64,000 nucleotides of DNA from Cellulophaga sp. BC115SP (lineage in GTDB: Bacteria > Bacteroidota > Bacteroidia > Cytophagales > Spirosomataceae), in the NCBI RefSeq assembly GCF_009905545.1, contig NZ_JAAALB010000014.1:86118-150117 (forward strand). Direction: 5' to 3'. The notes below the pieces were generated by a model. That model saw only the letters and a list, made by a program, of their open reading frames with translations. It was not told the DNA's origin and made no database searches. Shown here piece by piece: positions 35,339-43,123 of this stretch. The position numbers and the translations under genes are program-made. Positions within the stretch are counted from its first letter, which is position 1; every line of letters starts with the position of its first letter.

Positions 35339-35475
35339 GGCAATTGGCTTTAAGCGATAGGCTATCGGCATCAATAGATATTTTGACGCTAGTATTGAAA
35401 GTACACTATGTAAAACATTTAGGCTGTATTTCTCATTGCTTAACGCATACAGCTTACAGCCTAAAGCAACCATTG
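35338..35475. repeat. SusC-SusD spacer repeat of the GGCTTTAAGCGATAGGC family
   Basis: GGCTTTAAGCGATAGGC near 35347-35363 faces TACAGCTTACAGCCTAAAGC near 35449-35468. The arms share the words of the spacer repeat at 5090-5171, giving an imperfect inverted repeat between susC and susD. Confidence 0.45.
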
Positions 35476-35482
35476 TAAACTC

Positions 35483-37189
35483 ATGAAAAGAAAAATATTT
35501 TCCCTCTTATTTGTCACTGGCTTACTTACCATGAACTCGTGTAAAGATGCCCTTGATTATACACCAAAAGGTGTGCTGTCCTCATCTGATTTAACCTCTC
35601 CTACGGCTGTGGAAGGCTTAGTAACTGCCGCTTATGCCGCTATTGGTAATGGCGACATGATTGGTCCGATTTATAGTAACTGGGTCTACGGAAGTGTACG
35701 CTCTGATGATGCCTACAAAGGCGGTGGCGGTACAGGCGACGTTGGCGAAATCGATGCTATTGAGCATTACAACCTTGTTACGCCTTCTATCAATGCTTTT
35801 GTGACACGTACTTGGCAAAACCTCTTTAAGTCGATTTCAAGATGTAATGTGGCATTGCGTGCTGTAAACTCACTTAGTGAAGCTAGCTATCCAAACAAAA
35901 AGACTCGCTTGGCTGAACTTCGTTTCTTACGTGCACATAGCTATTTTACGATGAAGCTTTTGTATAAAAATATTCCCATTTTTGACGAAAATGCTTCAGC
36001 TGAAGAAATCCTAAAGGTGTCAAATAGCTTAAGTAATGAGGAGTCATGGAATAAAATCGCAGCAGATTTCCAGTTTGCCATTGATAACCTTCCAAGCTCT
36101 CAGCCTGAATTAGGTCGTGCCAATAAAGTAGCGGCTCAAGCCTATTTGGCAAAATTACGTTTGTACCAAGCGTATGAACAAAACGACACACACCAAGTGG
36201 TAAACATCAATAAAACTCGTTTGCAAGAGGTAGTTACTTTAACACAAGCAGTAATCTCTTCAGGTAAATACAGTTTGAGTAAAGATATTGCTGACAACTT
36301 TTTGGCAGAAACCGAAAATAGTTCTGAATCAATTTTTGCTATTCAGTTTACCATAAATGACGGTACAACTTCTGGACGCTTGAATTTTGAAGATGGATTA
36401 AATTATCCTCATGGAGCACCTCAGTACGGCTGTTGTGGATTCCACGCACCGAGCCAAAACTTGGTAAATGCCCACGCTACAGACGAAAATGGTTTACCCA
36501 AATTTGATACTTTCAACGATTCTAACATCGACTTGACTACTGCTACTGTCGACCCACGCCTTGACCATACAGTAGGAATCGACGGTCACCCATACAAGTA
36601 CGATAACACCAAGCCATTCAGTAATAGCTGGGTGCGCGATGCAGGGGTGTATGGTAATTTCCACTCGATGCGTGCACAACAGTTGGCAAGTAGTTCATCG
36701 TATTTCAAACTTGGACCATTTATGGGAACTGCCAAAAACTACGATATTTTACGCTATGACGATATTTTGTTGATGCAAGCAGAAGCCTATATCGAATTGG
36801 GACAACAAGCAAGCGCTTTGCCATTAATCAATTTAGTCAGAAAACGTGCCTCTGAAAGTACTGGTAGACTCAAAAAAGCTGATGGAACTTTTGCTTCTAA
36901 GTACTTGGTAAAAGAATACACTACCACAGGCTGGACGCAAGCTTATGCACGTAAAGCCCTACAATGGGAACGTCGTATGGAGTTTGCTACAGAAGGTCCT
37001 CGCTTCTTTGACTTAGTTCGTTGGGGTATTGCCGAACCAACACTCAATGCCTATATCAACAAGGAAAAGACAAGACGTACTTTCTTGAATACTGCTAAAT
37101 TTACCGCAGGGCGTGACGAATACTTACCGATTCCACAAGCTGAAATTACCTTTACGAATGGTTTGTACAAGCAAAACCCAGGTTACTAG
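35483..37189 (+). CDS. SusD/RagB-type nutrient-binding outer-membrane lipoprotein
   Basis: 568 residues with a lipoprotein leader (LLFVTGLLTMNSC; Cys20). The N-terminal SusD segment is followed by TPR-like helices (RLAELRFLRAHSYFTMKLLY ~135-154; LGRANKVAAQAYLAKLRLYQ), and the C-terminal RagB domain with YDILRYDDILLMQAEAYIELG (~416) and ALQWERRMEFATEGPRFFDLVRWG. The last residues, IPQAEITFTNGLYKQNPGY, are typical of SusD C-termini. It would bind fructan chains on the cell surface and pass them to the SusC partner. It ends the locus. A palindromic element and a terminator follow. Confidence 0.96.
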   Translation: MKRKIFSLLFVTGLLTMNSCKDALDYTPKGVLSSSDLTSPTAVEGLVTAAYAAIGNGDMIGPIYSNWVYGSVRSDDAYKGGGGTGDVGEIDAIEHYNLVTPSINAFVTRTWQNLFKSISRCNVALRAVNSLSEASYPNKKTRLAELRFLRAHSYFTMKLLYKNIPIFDENASAEEILKVSNSLSNEESWNKIAADFQFAIDNLPSSQPELGRANKVAAQAYLAKLRLYQAYEQNDTHQVVNINKTRLQEVVTLTQAVISSGKYSLSKDIADNFLAETENSSESIFAIQFTINDGTTSGRLNFEDGLNYPHGAPQYGCCGFHAPSQNLVNAHATDENGLPKFDTFNDSNIDLTTATVDPRLDHTVGIDGHPYKYDNTKPFSNSWVRDAGVYGNFHSMRAQQLASSSSYFKLGPFMGTAKNYDILRYDDILLMQAEAYIELGQQASALPLINLVRKRASESTGRLKKADGTFASKYLVKEYTTTGWTQAYARKALQWERRMEFATEGPRFFDLVRWGIAEPTLNAYINKEKTRRTFLNTAKFTAGRDEYLPIPQAEITFTNGLYKQNPGY

Positions 37190-37306
37190 GGATATTGAGT
37201 GAATTGGTAATTGAGTAAATAAGTGATTTATCGGTTTACTAGACAAAACGAATAAGAGACATCCAGATGTTTGGAATTCGCCACTGAATTTTATGAAAAC
37301 AGTTTA

Positions 37307-37350
37307 AAACTGTTTAAAAATGTAAGTCCAAGACTAAGTCTTGAACTAGA
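37307..37350 (+). repeat. Palindromic dispersed element, copy 5 of 5
   Basis: AAACTGTTTAAAAATGTAAG leads into TCCAAGACTAAGTCTTGAAC and TAGA. The core CAAGACTAAGTCTTG is identical to copy 1. Confidence 0.8.
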
Positions 37351-37481
37351 AATTTCAATTTTATCTAGTAATCAGGTAATTCATATAAATTGGGAAAAAT
37401 GGAGACTTTAGAGGGAGCGAAGGGTTTAATGATTGGGTTATCCTCCTCCTTCTACTGTTCTTTTCTCTAGCATTTTCAACA

Positions 37482-37516
37482 AAAAAGCCCTCAAGAAATA
37501 TCTTGAAGGCTTTTTA
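37482..37516. terminator. Bidirectional terminator between susD and gap
   Basis: AAAAAGCCCTCAAGA (37482-37496), loop AATA, TCTTGAAGGCTTTTT (37501-37515); one G:T pair. A and T runs on both sides suit both strands. Confidence 0.9.
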
Positions 37517-37586
37517 CTTATCTATCCCTTTTTACTTAAACAAATGATACAGGTCTCATTGTAGCAACCTAAACCATCAAACTAAC

Positions 37587-39038
37587 TCAATAATACATTA
37601 ACCTTAAAACACCAGAAATATTCTTAGCAACTTTCAAAGTTTGTCTTGTATAACCATATTCGTTGTCGTACCAAACATAAAGCACTACACTTTTTCCATC
37701 TTTCGAAACAATCGTCGCTCGACTATCATACACCGATGGGCTTGGACTTCCAATAATATCTGAAGAAACCAGTTCATCCGACATGGAGTACTGGATTTGT
37801 TCCACTAAATATCCTTTTAAAGAAGCTTTACGAATGATTTCATTTACCTCCTCTTTTGTAACAGTGCGCCCTACTTGTAAATTGAGAACCGCTAAAGAAC
37901 CATTGGGTGTTGGCACACGAATAGCGTTGCCTGTTAGCTTACCTGCTAACTCAGGAATCACTTTAGCAACTGCTTTGTCGGCACCTGTTTCGGTAATAAC
38001 CAAATTTTGTGCTGCCGAACGACCTCTTCTTGACTTTGGATGATAATTATCCAACAGATTTTGGTCATTAGTATAAGAGTGAACCGTTTCGATATGTCCT
38101 CTTTCTATTCCTAATTCTTGATGAATAACCGACAAAATCGGAACGATGGCATTTGTGGTACATGAAGCAGCCGAAAATATGTTTTCACCTTCTTCATACG
38201 CCAAATTATTGACACCAGCTACAATATTCGGAATATCGCCTTTGCCTGGTGCTGTCAACAATACTTTGCTAACTCCTTTTGCCAGCAGGTGTTTACTCAA
38301 TCCCTCTCGGTCTCGTTTTACACCCGTATTATCAATCACCAATGCATCATCAATATCATATTGTGTATAATCAATCGACTCAGGCGAAGAGGCGTTAATC
38401 ATTTGTACACGTTGTCCATTGATAATCAGGCATCTATTTTCTTCGTCAACGGCAACTGTTCCAGCAAATGGACCATAAATAGAGTCATTTCTGAGCAAAT
38501 CAGCACGTTTGTAAATATCTTCCGCCGAACGGTCACGGGTTACGATGGCTCTCAAACGCAATTGTTCACCTTTTCCTGCCATACTTACCAACATACGTGC
38601 CGCTAAACGCCCGATACGTCCAAAACCATACAAAACCACATCTTTGGGCGTCAAACAAAGTCTATCTTTTCCAATAAAATCGCCCAACTTAGTTACGACA
38701 AATTGCTTGGCATTATCGTATAATACAGATTCTTGCAACCACTCACTTCCCAAACGTCCCATATCTATTCGTGATGGCGAAATCTCTATCTCATGAATAG
38801 CTTGTGCTAATTCTAATGTTACTTGTACTGTAATAGGCTGACCAATAAAATTTTGTGCGTAATCATGTAAACTTAACAAGCCAGAAGAACTCACATCAAA
38901 CATTTGGTTTCTAAAAAGAAGAAGTTCTACCGATTTTTCAAACCAAAGTTTACCCACCACATTTACCAATTCTAAGGCTGCTTTTTCATCTTCAATCCAA
39001 TGACTCAGTTCTTGCTCATAAATAGATTCTTGTATCAT
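37587..39038 (-). CDS. gap: Glyceraldehyde-3-phosphate dehydrogenase, long form
   Basis: 483 residues, longer than the ~335 of ordinary GAPDH because of an extra N-terminal ~130 residues (an unrecognised helical extension). NAD-binding VVLYGFGRIGRLAARML begins at ~133. The catalytic cysteine is in SAASCTTNAIVPIL (~290), preceded by LLTAPGKGDIPNIV. The C-terminal WYDNEYGYTRQTLKVAKNI is the family end. It interconverts glyceraldehyde 3-phosphate and 1,3-bisphosphoglycerate; the long form occurs in several Bacteroidota and Proteobacteria and may favour the gluconeogenic or NADP direction, which I cannot tell. It is transcribed alone, convergent with the fructan locus. Confidence 0.93.
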   Translation of the reverse strand: MIQESIYEQELSHWIEDEKAALELVNVVGKLWFEKSVELLLFRNQMFDVSSSGLLSLHDYAQNFIGQPITVQVTLELAQAIHEIEISPSRIDMGRLGSEWLQESVLYDNAKQFVVTKLGDFIGKDRLCLTPKDVVLYGFGRIGRLAARMLVSMAGKGEQLRLRAIVTRDRSAEDIYKRADLLRNDSIYGPFAGTVAVDEENRCLIINGQRVQMINASSPESIDYTQYDIDDALVIDNTGVKRDREGLSKHLLAKGVSKVLLTAPGKGDIPNIVAGVNNLAYEEGENIFSAASCTTNAIVPILSVIHQELGIERGHIETVHSYTNDQNLLDNYHPKSRRGRSAAQNLVITETGADKAVAKVIPELAGKLTGNAIRVPTPNGSLAVLNLQVGRTVTKEEVNEIIRKASLKGYLVEQIQYSMSDELVSSDIIGSPSPSVYDSRATIVSKDGKSVVLYVWYDNEYGYTRQTLKVAKNISGVLRLMYY

Positions 39039-39076
39039 GATTTACTCGTTTCAAGGTTTGTTTTGTTATAAGAAAA

Positions 39077-39141
39077 GATTTGTGACAAATCTTGATACAA
39101 AAGTAAGATGGCGGAATATTAATTCTAAGCGAAATTTCGCT
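39077..39141 (-). promoter_or_regulatory. gap promoter with two palindromes
   Basis: On the minus strand TACTTTTG (39098-39105) matches TAnnTTTG; the -33 position reads TTAG. AGCGAAATTTCGCT (39128-39141) is a perfect 14-base palindrome at the -33 region. GATTTGTGACAAATC (39077-39091) is a perfect palindrome around one base just downstream of the -7 box. Either could be an operator. Confidence 0.5.
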
Positions 39142-39426
39142 AAATATCTATAGGTATAAATACTGAGGATTTTTCGTTCATACCAAACTTACGCCATATC
39201 GAATAGATTGGATGTATAAAGCCCACCTAAATGTTTAATTTTTTATTAAAATCCTGCTAAATTTTATTTAAACGCCATTTTTCAAGAAAACTCTTCACTA
39301 TCTTGACTTGTTTTAGGTTGTAAATCCTTTATTTCAAATCATTTAGCCGTGTAAAGAAAGACAAAATACTCTTTATTTCTCTGAAAAGATTTTTTAGAAC
39401 ATTCTACAAAAAGTCCTAAATCTTAT
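39142..39426. other. Divergent spacer between gap and MATE genes
   Basis: An AT-rich stretch without gene. It separates the two promoter regions described. Confidence 0.4.
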
Positions 39427-39604
39427 TACCTTTGCAACAGCAACCTCAAACAGGCTTTAAGCCACAGATGCCCATGATTTTCTAATATTTAGTCCCCACG
39501 CGGTACTTTATTTTCCCCTCCCATTTTCCTAGTCAAAAACTAGGCTTTTCTCTTTAGAGAAAGATATATCATTTTACCATTATCTTGTCGTATCGTAATT
39601 TTCA
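39427..39604 (+). promoter_or_regulatory. MATE gene promoter and structured leader
   Basis: TACCTTTG (39427-39434) fits the -7 consensus, with no good -33 TTG. The ~165-base leader contains CCTAGTCAAAAACTAGG (5-bp stem) followed by CTTTTCTCTTTAGAGAAAG (second hairpin) near 39527-39563. A terminator-like hairpin within a leader could mean attenuation or a riboswitch; I recognise no known riboswitch consensus. Confidence 0.4.
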
Positions 39605-40978
39605 ATGAAAAAATACATTGAACTATTCCTCGAAGCTATTCGTGGAGAAGAACAGAATTATACTCAAATGAGCATCAATCGTGCGATTTTTCTTTTATCT
39701 ATTCCTATGATATTAGAAATGATCGGAGAATCCCTCTTCGCGATTGTGGATGCCTTTTTTGTATCTAAAATTAGCATAGAAGCCATCGCTACCGTTGGTT
39801 TGACCGAATCGGTACTTACCCTGATTTATTCGGTTGCCATAGGTCTTAGCTCGGCAGCTACTGCCATTGTTTCGCGCCGAACAGGCGAAGGAAACCCCGA
39901 AGCGGCCGCTCATGCCGTTTCACAAGTAATTCTTATTTCCTTGGTTTTATCGGCACTCGTTGGAATCCCTGGGGCAATTTTTGCCGAACAAATTCTCGCA
40001 CTTATGGGAGGCGAACCTCATTTGATTGAACAAGGAGCCTTGTTTACTCGCTTGATGTTTATTAGTAGTCCTGCTGTAATTTTACTTTACACACTCAGCG
40101 GTGCATTGCGTGGTGCTGGAGATGCCTCTACGGCGATGCGCTCGATTATTTTGGCCAATATCATCAACATGGCTCTCGATGCTGTATTGATTATGGGATT
40201 AAAATTTGGAGTTGAAGGCGCAGCTATTGCCACTACCACCGGTAGAACTATTGGCGTATTGTACCAATTATATTCTTTACAAAAAGGTCAAGGTAATCTC
40301 CGTCTGGAATTGAGATTACTCAAACCAGACTGGGCTGTCCTCAAAAACTTGATTGCTATTGGTTCGGGTGGTACAGGGCAATTCTTGATTCAGTCGGCAA
40401 GTTGGATTTTCTTAACAAGAATTATTTCAAGTTTCGGAAGCGACGCCGTTGCAGGTTACACCATAGCTATTCGTATTATCGTGTTTACGATTTTGCCAGC
40501 TTGGGGAATGGCGAATGCCGCCGCCACCTTGATGGGACAAAATTTGGGAGCAAATCAGCCTGACCGTGCCGAAAAATCTGTTTGGAAAACTGCTTTTTAC
40601 AATATGATATTTCTATTGTTGGTAGGCTTATTGTTTTTAGGTTTTGCAGAAAACTTCATTTCGATTTTCAACAATAACCCCAAAGTAGTAGAAGTAGCTG
40701 TATTGTGCTTGCAAATCATGAGTGCAGGCTATCTCTTTTTCGGCTATGGCATGGTCATCGGACAGGCGCTCAATGGTGCTGGCGATACTCGAACCCCAAC
40801 GATTATGAACTTTATTTGTTTCTGGCTTATCGAAATTCCTTTGGCATATCTGATGGCGCAATACTGGCATTGGGGACCTCTTGGAGTATTCTTATCCATC
40901 GCCATTGCCGAGTCTATTTTGGCATTGATGGGTATTTATTTCTTCAAAAAAGGACGCTGGAGAACGATGAAGGTGTAA
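39605..40978 (+). CDS. MATE-family efflux transporter
   Basis: A 457-residue inner-membrane protein with 12 predicted helices in two MatE halves. Landmarks include RAIFLLSIPMILEMIGESLFAIVDAFFVS (~25-53), GSGGTGQFLIQSASWIFLTRIIS (~255) and GMVIGQALNGAGDTRTPTIMN (~386-406). MATE proteins export cationic compounds or metabolites against Na+ or H+ gradients; the substrate is unknown. It has a long leader with possible regulatory hairpins. It is followed by a nested inverted repeat shared with the convergent ankyrin gene. Confidence 0.94.
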   Translation: MKKYIELFLEAIRGEEQNYTQMSINRAIFLLSIPMILEMIGESLFAIVDAFFVSKISIEAIATVGLTESVLTLIYSVAIGLSSAATAIVSRRTGEGNPEAAAHAVSQVILISLVLSALVGIPGAIFAEQILALMGGEPHLIEQGALFTRLMFISSPAVILLYTLSGALRGAGDASTAMRSIILANIINMALDAVLIMGLKFGVEGAAIATTTGRTIGVLYQLYSLQKGQGNLRLELRLLKPDWAVLKNLIAIGSGGTGQFLIQSASWIFLTRIISSFGSDAVAGYTIAIRIIVFTILPAWGMANAAATLMGQNLGANQPDRAEKSVWKTAFYNMIFLLLVGLLFLGFAENFISIFNNNPKVVEVAVLCLQIMSAGYLFFGYGMVIGQALNGAGDTRTPTIMNFICFWLIEIPLAYLMAQYWHWGPLGVFLSIAIAESILALMGIYFFKKGRWRTMKV

Positions 40979-41017
40979 ATTGAGTGAATGAGTGATTTTT
41001 TAGGAAGGAATTTCTTT

Positions 41018-41150
41018 GTAGAGACGCAATGCTTTGCGTCTAAAGAGGTATCTTTCTGAAATATAGTATCAAAAAAGGGGGTGGAATTTATTTTCCGACC
41101 CCTTTTTTGATATGTGACTCAGCCTTAGACGCAAAACATTGCGTCTCTAC
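41018..41150. repeat. Nested inverted repeat (GTAGAGACGCAA family)
   Basis: GTAGAGACGCAATGCTTTGC at 41018 begins a 25-base arm whose complement is 41126-41150, with one mismatch. The arms enclose the terminator 41067-41112. A decayed version occurs at 46403-46482. Confidence 0.85.
41067..41112. terminator. Bidirectional terminator, MATE and ankyrin genes
   Basis: TATCAAAAAAGGGG (41067-41080) is perfectly complementary to CCCCTTTTTTGATA (41099-41112), and inner GGAA/TTCC extends the stem. Confidence 0.9.
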
Positions 41151-41201
41151 TGAAGGCATACAAATTTTTACAATAATGACTCATGTGTGTTAAACTCTAT
41201 T

Positions 41202-41717
41202 TTACTTCAAAAGCTCCGCTATTTCAGTATTTTCTTGCATCAAGGCATTTTTGAGAGGAGTATTTCCAAAACGATCTTGGAGTTGTTTGTTGGCTCCCGC
41301 CTGCAATAATACTTTGACTAAAGAAAGGTGCCCAAACGTGGCTGCAAAACTCAACGCTGTAGCACCGTTTCCATTCTGAATATTAGGGTTCGCCTTGTTT
41401 TCTAATAACAATTGTGCGATTTCGGTATATCCTTTAAAACTAGCCCCCATTAAGGCAGTATTGCCTGAGGCATCTGCTATATTGGTATTTGCCCCTTTCT
41501 CTAATAAAAACTTTACCACTTCTACTTGTTGATTATACACTGCCAAAATCAATGGTGTAAAGCCTTTATGATCTTGAGTATCGACAGAAACTCCTTGTTT
41601 TAACAGAGATTCTACCATTGTTTTATCGCCTTCACGACAAGCATTCCAAATAGATTGCTGTGCTTGGGTTGTATGTATGATGAGAGTGAAACACAATACA
41701 AAAAGTATATTTTTCAT
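41202..41717 (-). CDS. Exported ankyrin-repeat protein
   Basis: 171 residues with a signal peptide (NILFVLCFTLIIHTTQA, then QQ). About four ankyrin repeats follow: DHKGFTPLILAVYNQQVEVVKFLLEKGAN, DASGNTALMGASFKGYTEIAQLLLENKAN, GNGATALSFAATFGHLSLVKVLLQAGAN and a last partial repeat (I quote the starting words only; the repeats are at about 49-75, 82-108, 115-141 and 148-171). Small periplasmic ankyrin proteins in many bacteria lie next to catalase genes and protect or assist the catalase. Here it sits in the same strand series as hemA and catalase: 12 bases downstream of hemA. A supporting role for the catalase is therefore plausible but inferred. Confidence 0.88.
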   Translation of the reverse strand: MKNILFVLCFTLIIHTTQAQQSIWNACREGDKTMVESLLKQGVSVDTQDHKGFTPLILAVYNQQVEVVKFLLEKGANTNIADASGNTALMGASFKGYTEIAQLLLENKANPNIQNGNGATALSFAATFGHLSLVKVLLQAGANKQLQDRFGNTPLKNALMQENTEIAELLK

Positions 41718-41729
41718 AATATTAAAAGC

Positions 41730-42929
41730 CTAAAAGTGGTAAATATTGTTGAGTTGTTGAACCGATGAGACAGATTCTGGCAAATTCATACTTTTGAGAC
41801 TTACGGCTGGTGTTTTAAGCAATGAAGCCACAATAGAATCAATAACTCCTTCTGGTAACTCTTGATGATGCTGTTGTAGTTTTTCTTGAATAGTAGACTT
41901 ATAATGTTGTTTCAAGGAAGCCAAAAACTGATTGATAGGTAATGAATCATGCCATTTCATAAATTGTGCTAACTCTTGTCCAATAATCGTTTGAACGTCG
42001 CTAACGGCGGCTTGGCTTTCGGCCTTGTTTACCTGAATTTTTTCGACCAAAGTATCTATATTGATCAATTGTACGGCTTGGCTTGTAGAATCAGACAACG
42101 AGATACTCGCAGGAACAGCCAAATCAATCAATACTTTAGGGAAATGAGCTTTGGTAAAAAAGTGATCCTGAATTAAATCTTTTACGCCAATACTTGAAAT
42201 TACCACCTCAAAATCTGAAAAATACTGAGGTATTTCTGAAAAAGGAAGATAACAATAAGACTCCTTTAACTTAGCAAGCGTTTGGGCTTTTTCGATAGTG
42301 CGATTGGCTATCACAACGTTTGCAAAACCTTGTGACACCAAATATTTGACCACATCTTTGGCGATTTCTCCCGCTCCCAATAGCAAAAGCTTTGCTTGTT
42401 TGCCTACAAGTCTTCTGGTGTGCTCCACTGCCAAATAACTAGTAGATTGTGAACCTTTCAAAAATGCTGTTTCATTGTTCGTACGTTTAAAAGCACGAAA
42501 AACCTGTTGAAACAGTCGTTCAAATACACCCGAAACAAGCCCCATGCTTTGACTCTGTAAATAAGCACTTTTGACTTGCTGAATAATTTGTTTATCACCC
42601 AAAACCATCGAATGTAATCCTGTAGCTACTTCCATAATGTACTGAGCTGACTCATGAGTTGATTCAATGATTTTAAGTAAATGTCCACTAATCCATACAT
42701 TTTTGAAAGTCAATATCTGTTCAATCATGTCTTTTGCTGTTGTAGTTTCTGACTCAAAATACAATTCAGTGCGGTTACAAGTCGACAGAAGCACCAAGGA
42801 TTTTACATCTTCATGTGCTTGAAAACTTGTCAAAAAGGTTTGCACCTCCTCCTCTGAGAATTGTAATTGTCCACGAACTGCAACATCAGCAGTTTTGTAT
42901 GAAAGCGAAATGACTTTGATAGATTGCAT
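41730..42929 (-). CDS. hemA: Glutamyl-tRNA reductase
   Basis: About 399 residues from the chosen ATG at 42929 (MQSIKVISLSYKTADVAVRG). Earlier in-frame starts at 42944 and 43028 add residues not usual in the family. It catalyses NADPH-dependent reduction of glutamyl-tRNA to glutamate-1-semialdehyde, the first step of tetrapyrrole synthesis. STCNRTELYF (with the active-site Cys near 50), GLHSMVLGDKQIIQQVK (~97-113) and the NADPH-binding LLLLGAGEIAKDVVKYL (~180-196) are clear. It precedes the ankyrin gene by 12 bases. Catalase, the haem-dependent enzyme, lies just upstream on the same strand. Confidence 0.95.
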   Translation of the reverse strand: MQSIKVISLSYKTADVAVRGQLQFSEEEVQTFLTSFQAHEDVKSLVLLSTCNRTELYFESETTTAKDMIEQILTFKNVWISGHLLKIIESTHESAQYIMEVATGLHSMVLGDKQIIQQVKSAYLQSQSMGLVSGVFERLFQQVFRAFKRTNNETAFLKGSQSTSYLAVEHTRRLVGKQAKLLLLGAGEIAKDVVKYLVSQGFANVVIANRTIEKAQTLAKLKESYCYLPFSEIPQYFSDFEVVISSIGVKDLIQDHFFTKAHFPKVLIDLAVPASISLSDSTSQAVQLINIDTLVEKIQVNKAESQAAVSDVQTIIGQELAQFMKWHDSLPINQFLASLKQHYKSTIQEKLQQHHQELPEGVIDSIVASLLKTPAVSLKSMNLPESVSSVQQLNNIYHF

Positions 42930-43123
42930 GGTTTGATGGGTCATTTTAGGCAAGGGTGATAAGGTTACAGGCATTAGTGTTCGTTTGAATGATACCTTTA
43001 TTTCCATTTGCAAAATATCTTTCTTCATCCTGCCCGATGTTGTTTGATATTGAGTAAAGGAAAACTACAGTTACCCATAAAAGACTACTCATGCCTATTG
43101 CCTTTTTGCCTAATTACTATAAA

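Larger units (their letters stand above)
37190..37586. other. Spacer after the fructan locus
   Basis: About 400 bases between convergent susD and gap, with no gene. It contains a palindromic element (37307-37350) and a bidirectional terminator (37482-37516). Confidence 0.6.

Noticed and set aside
39435..39520. Cobalamin riboswitch suggested by GCCACAG before the MATE gene
   Set aside because: Only one short box resembles the motif; the other conserved boxes are missing.
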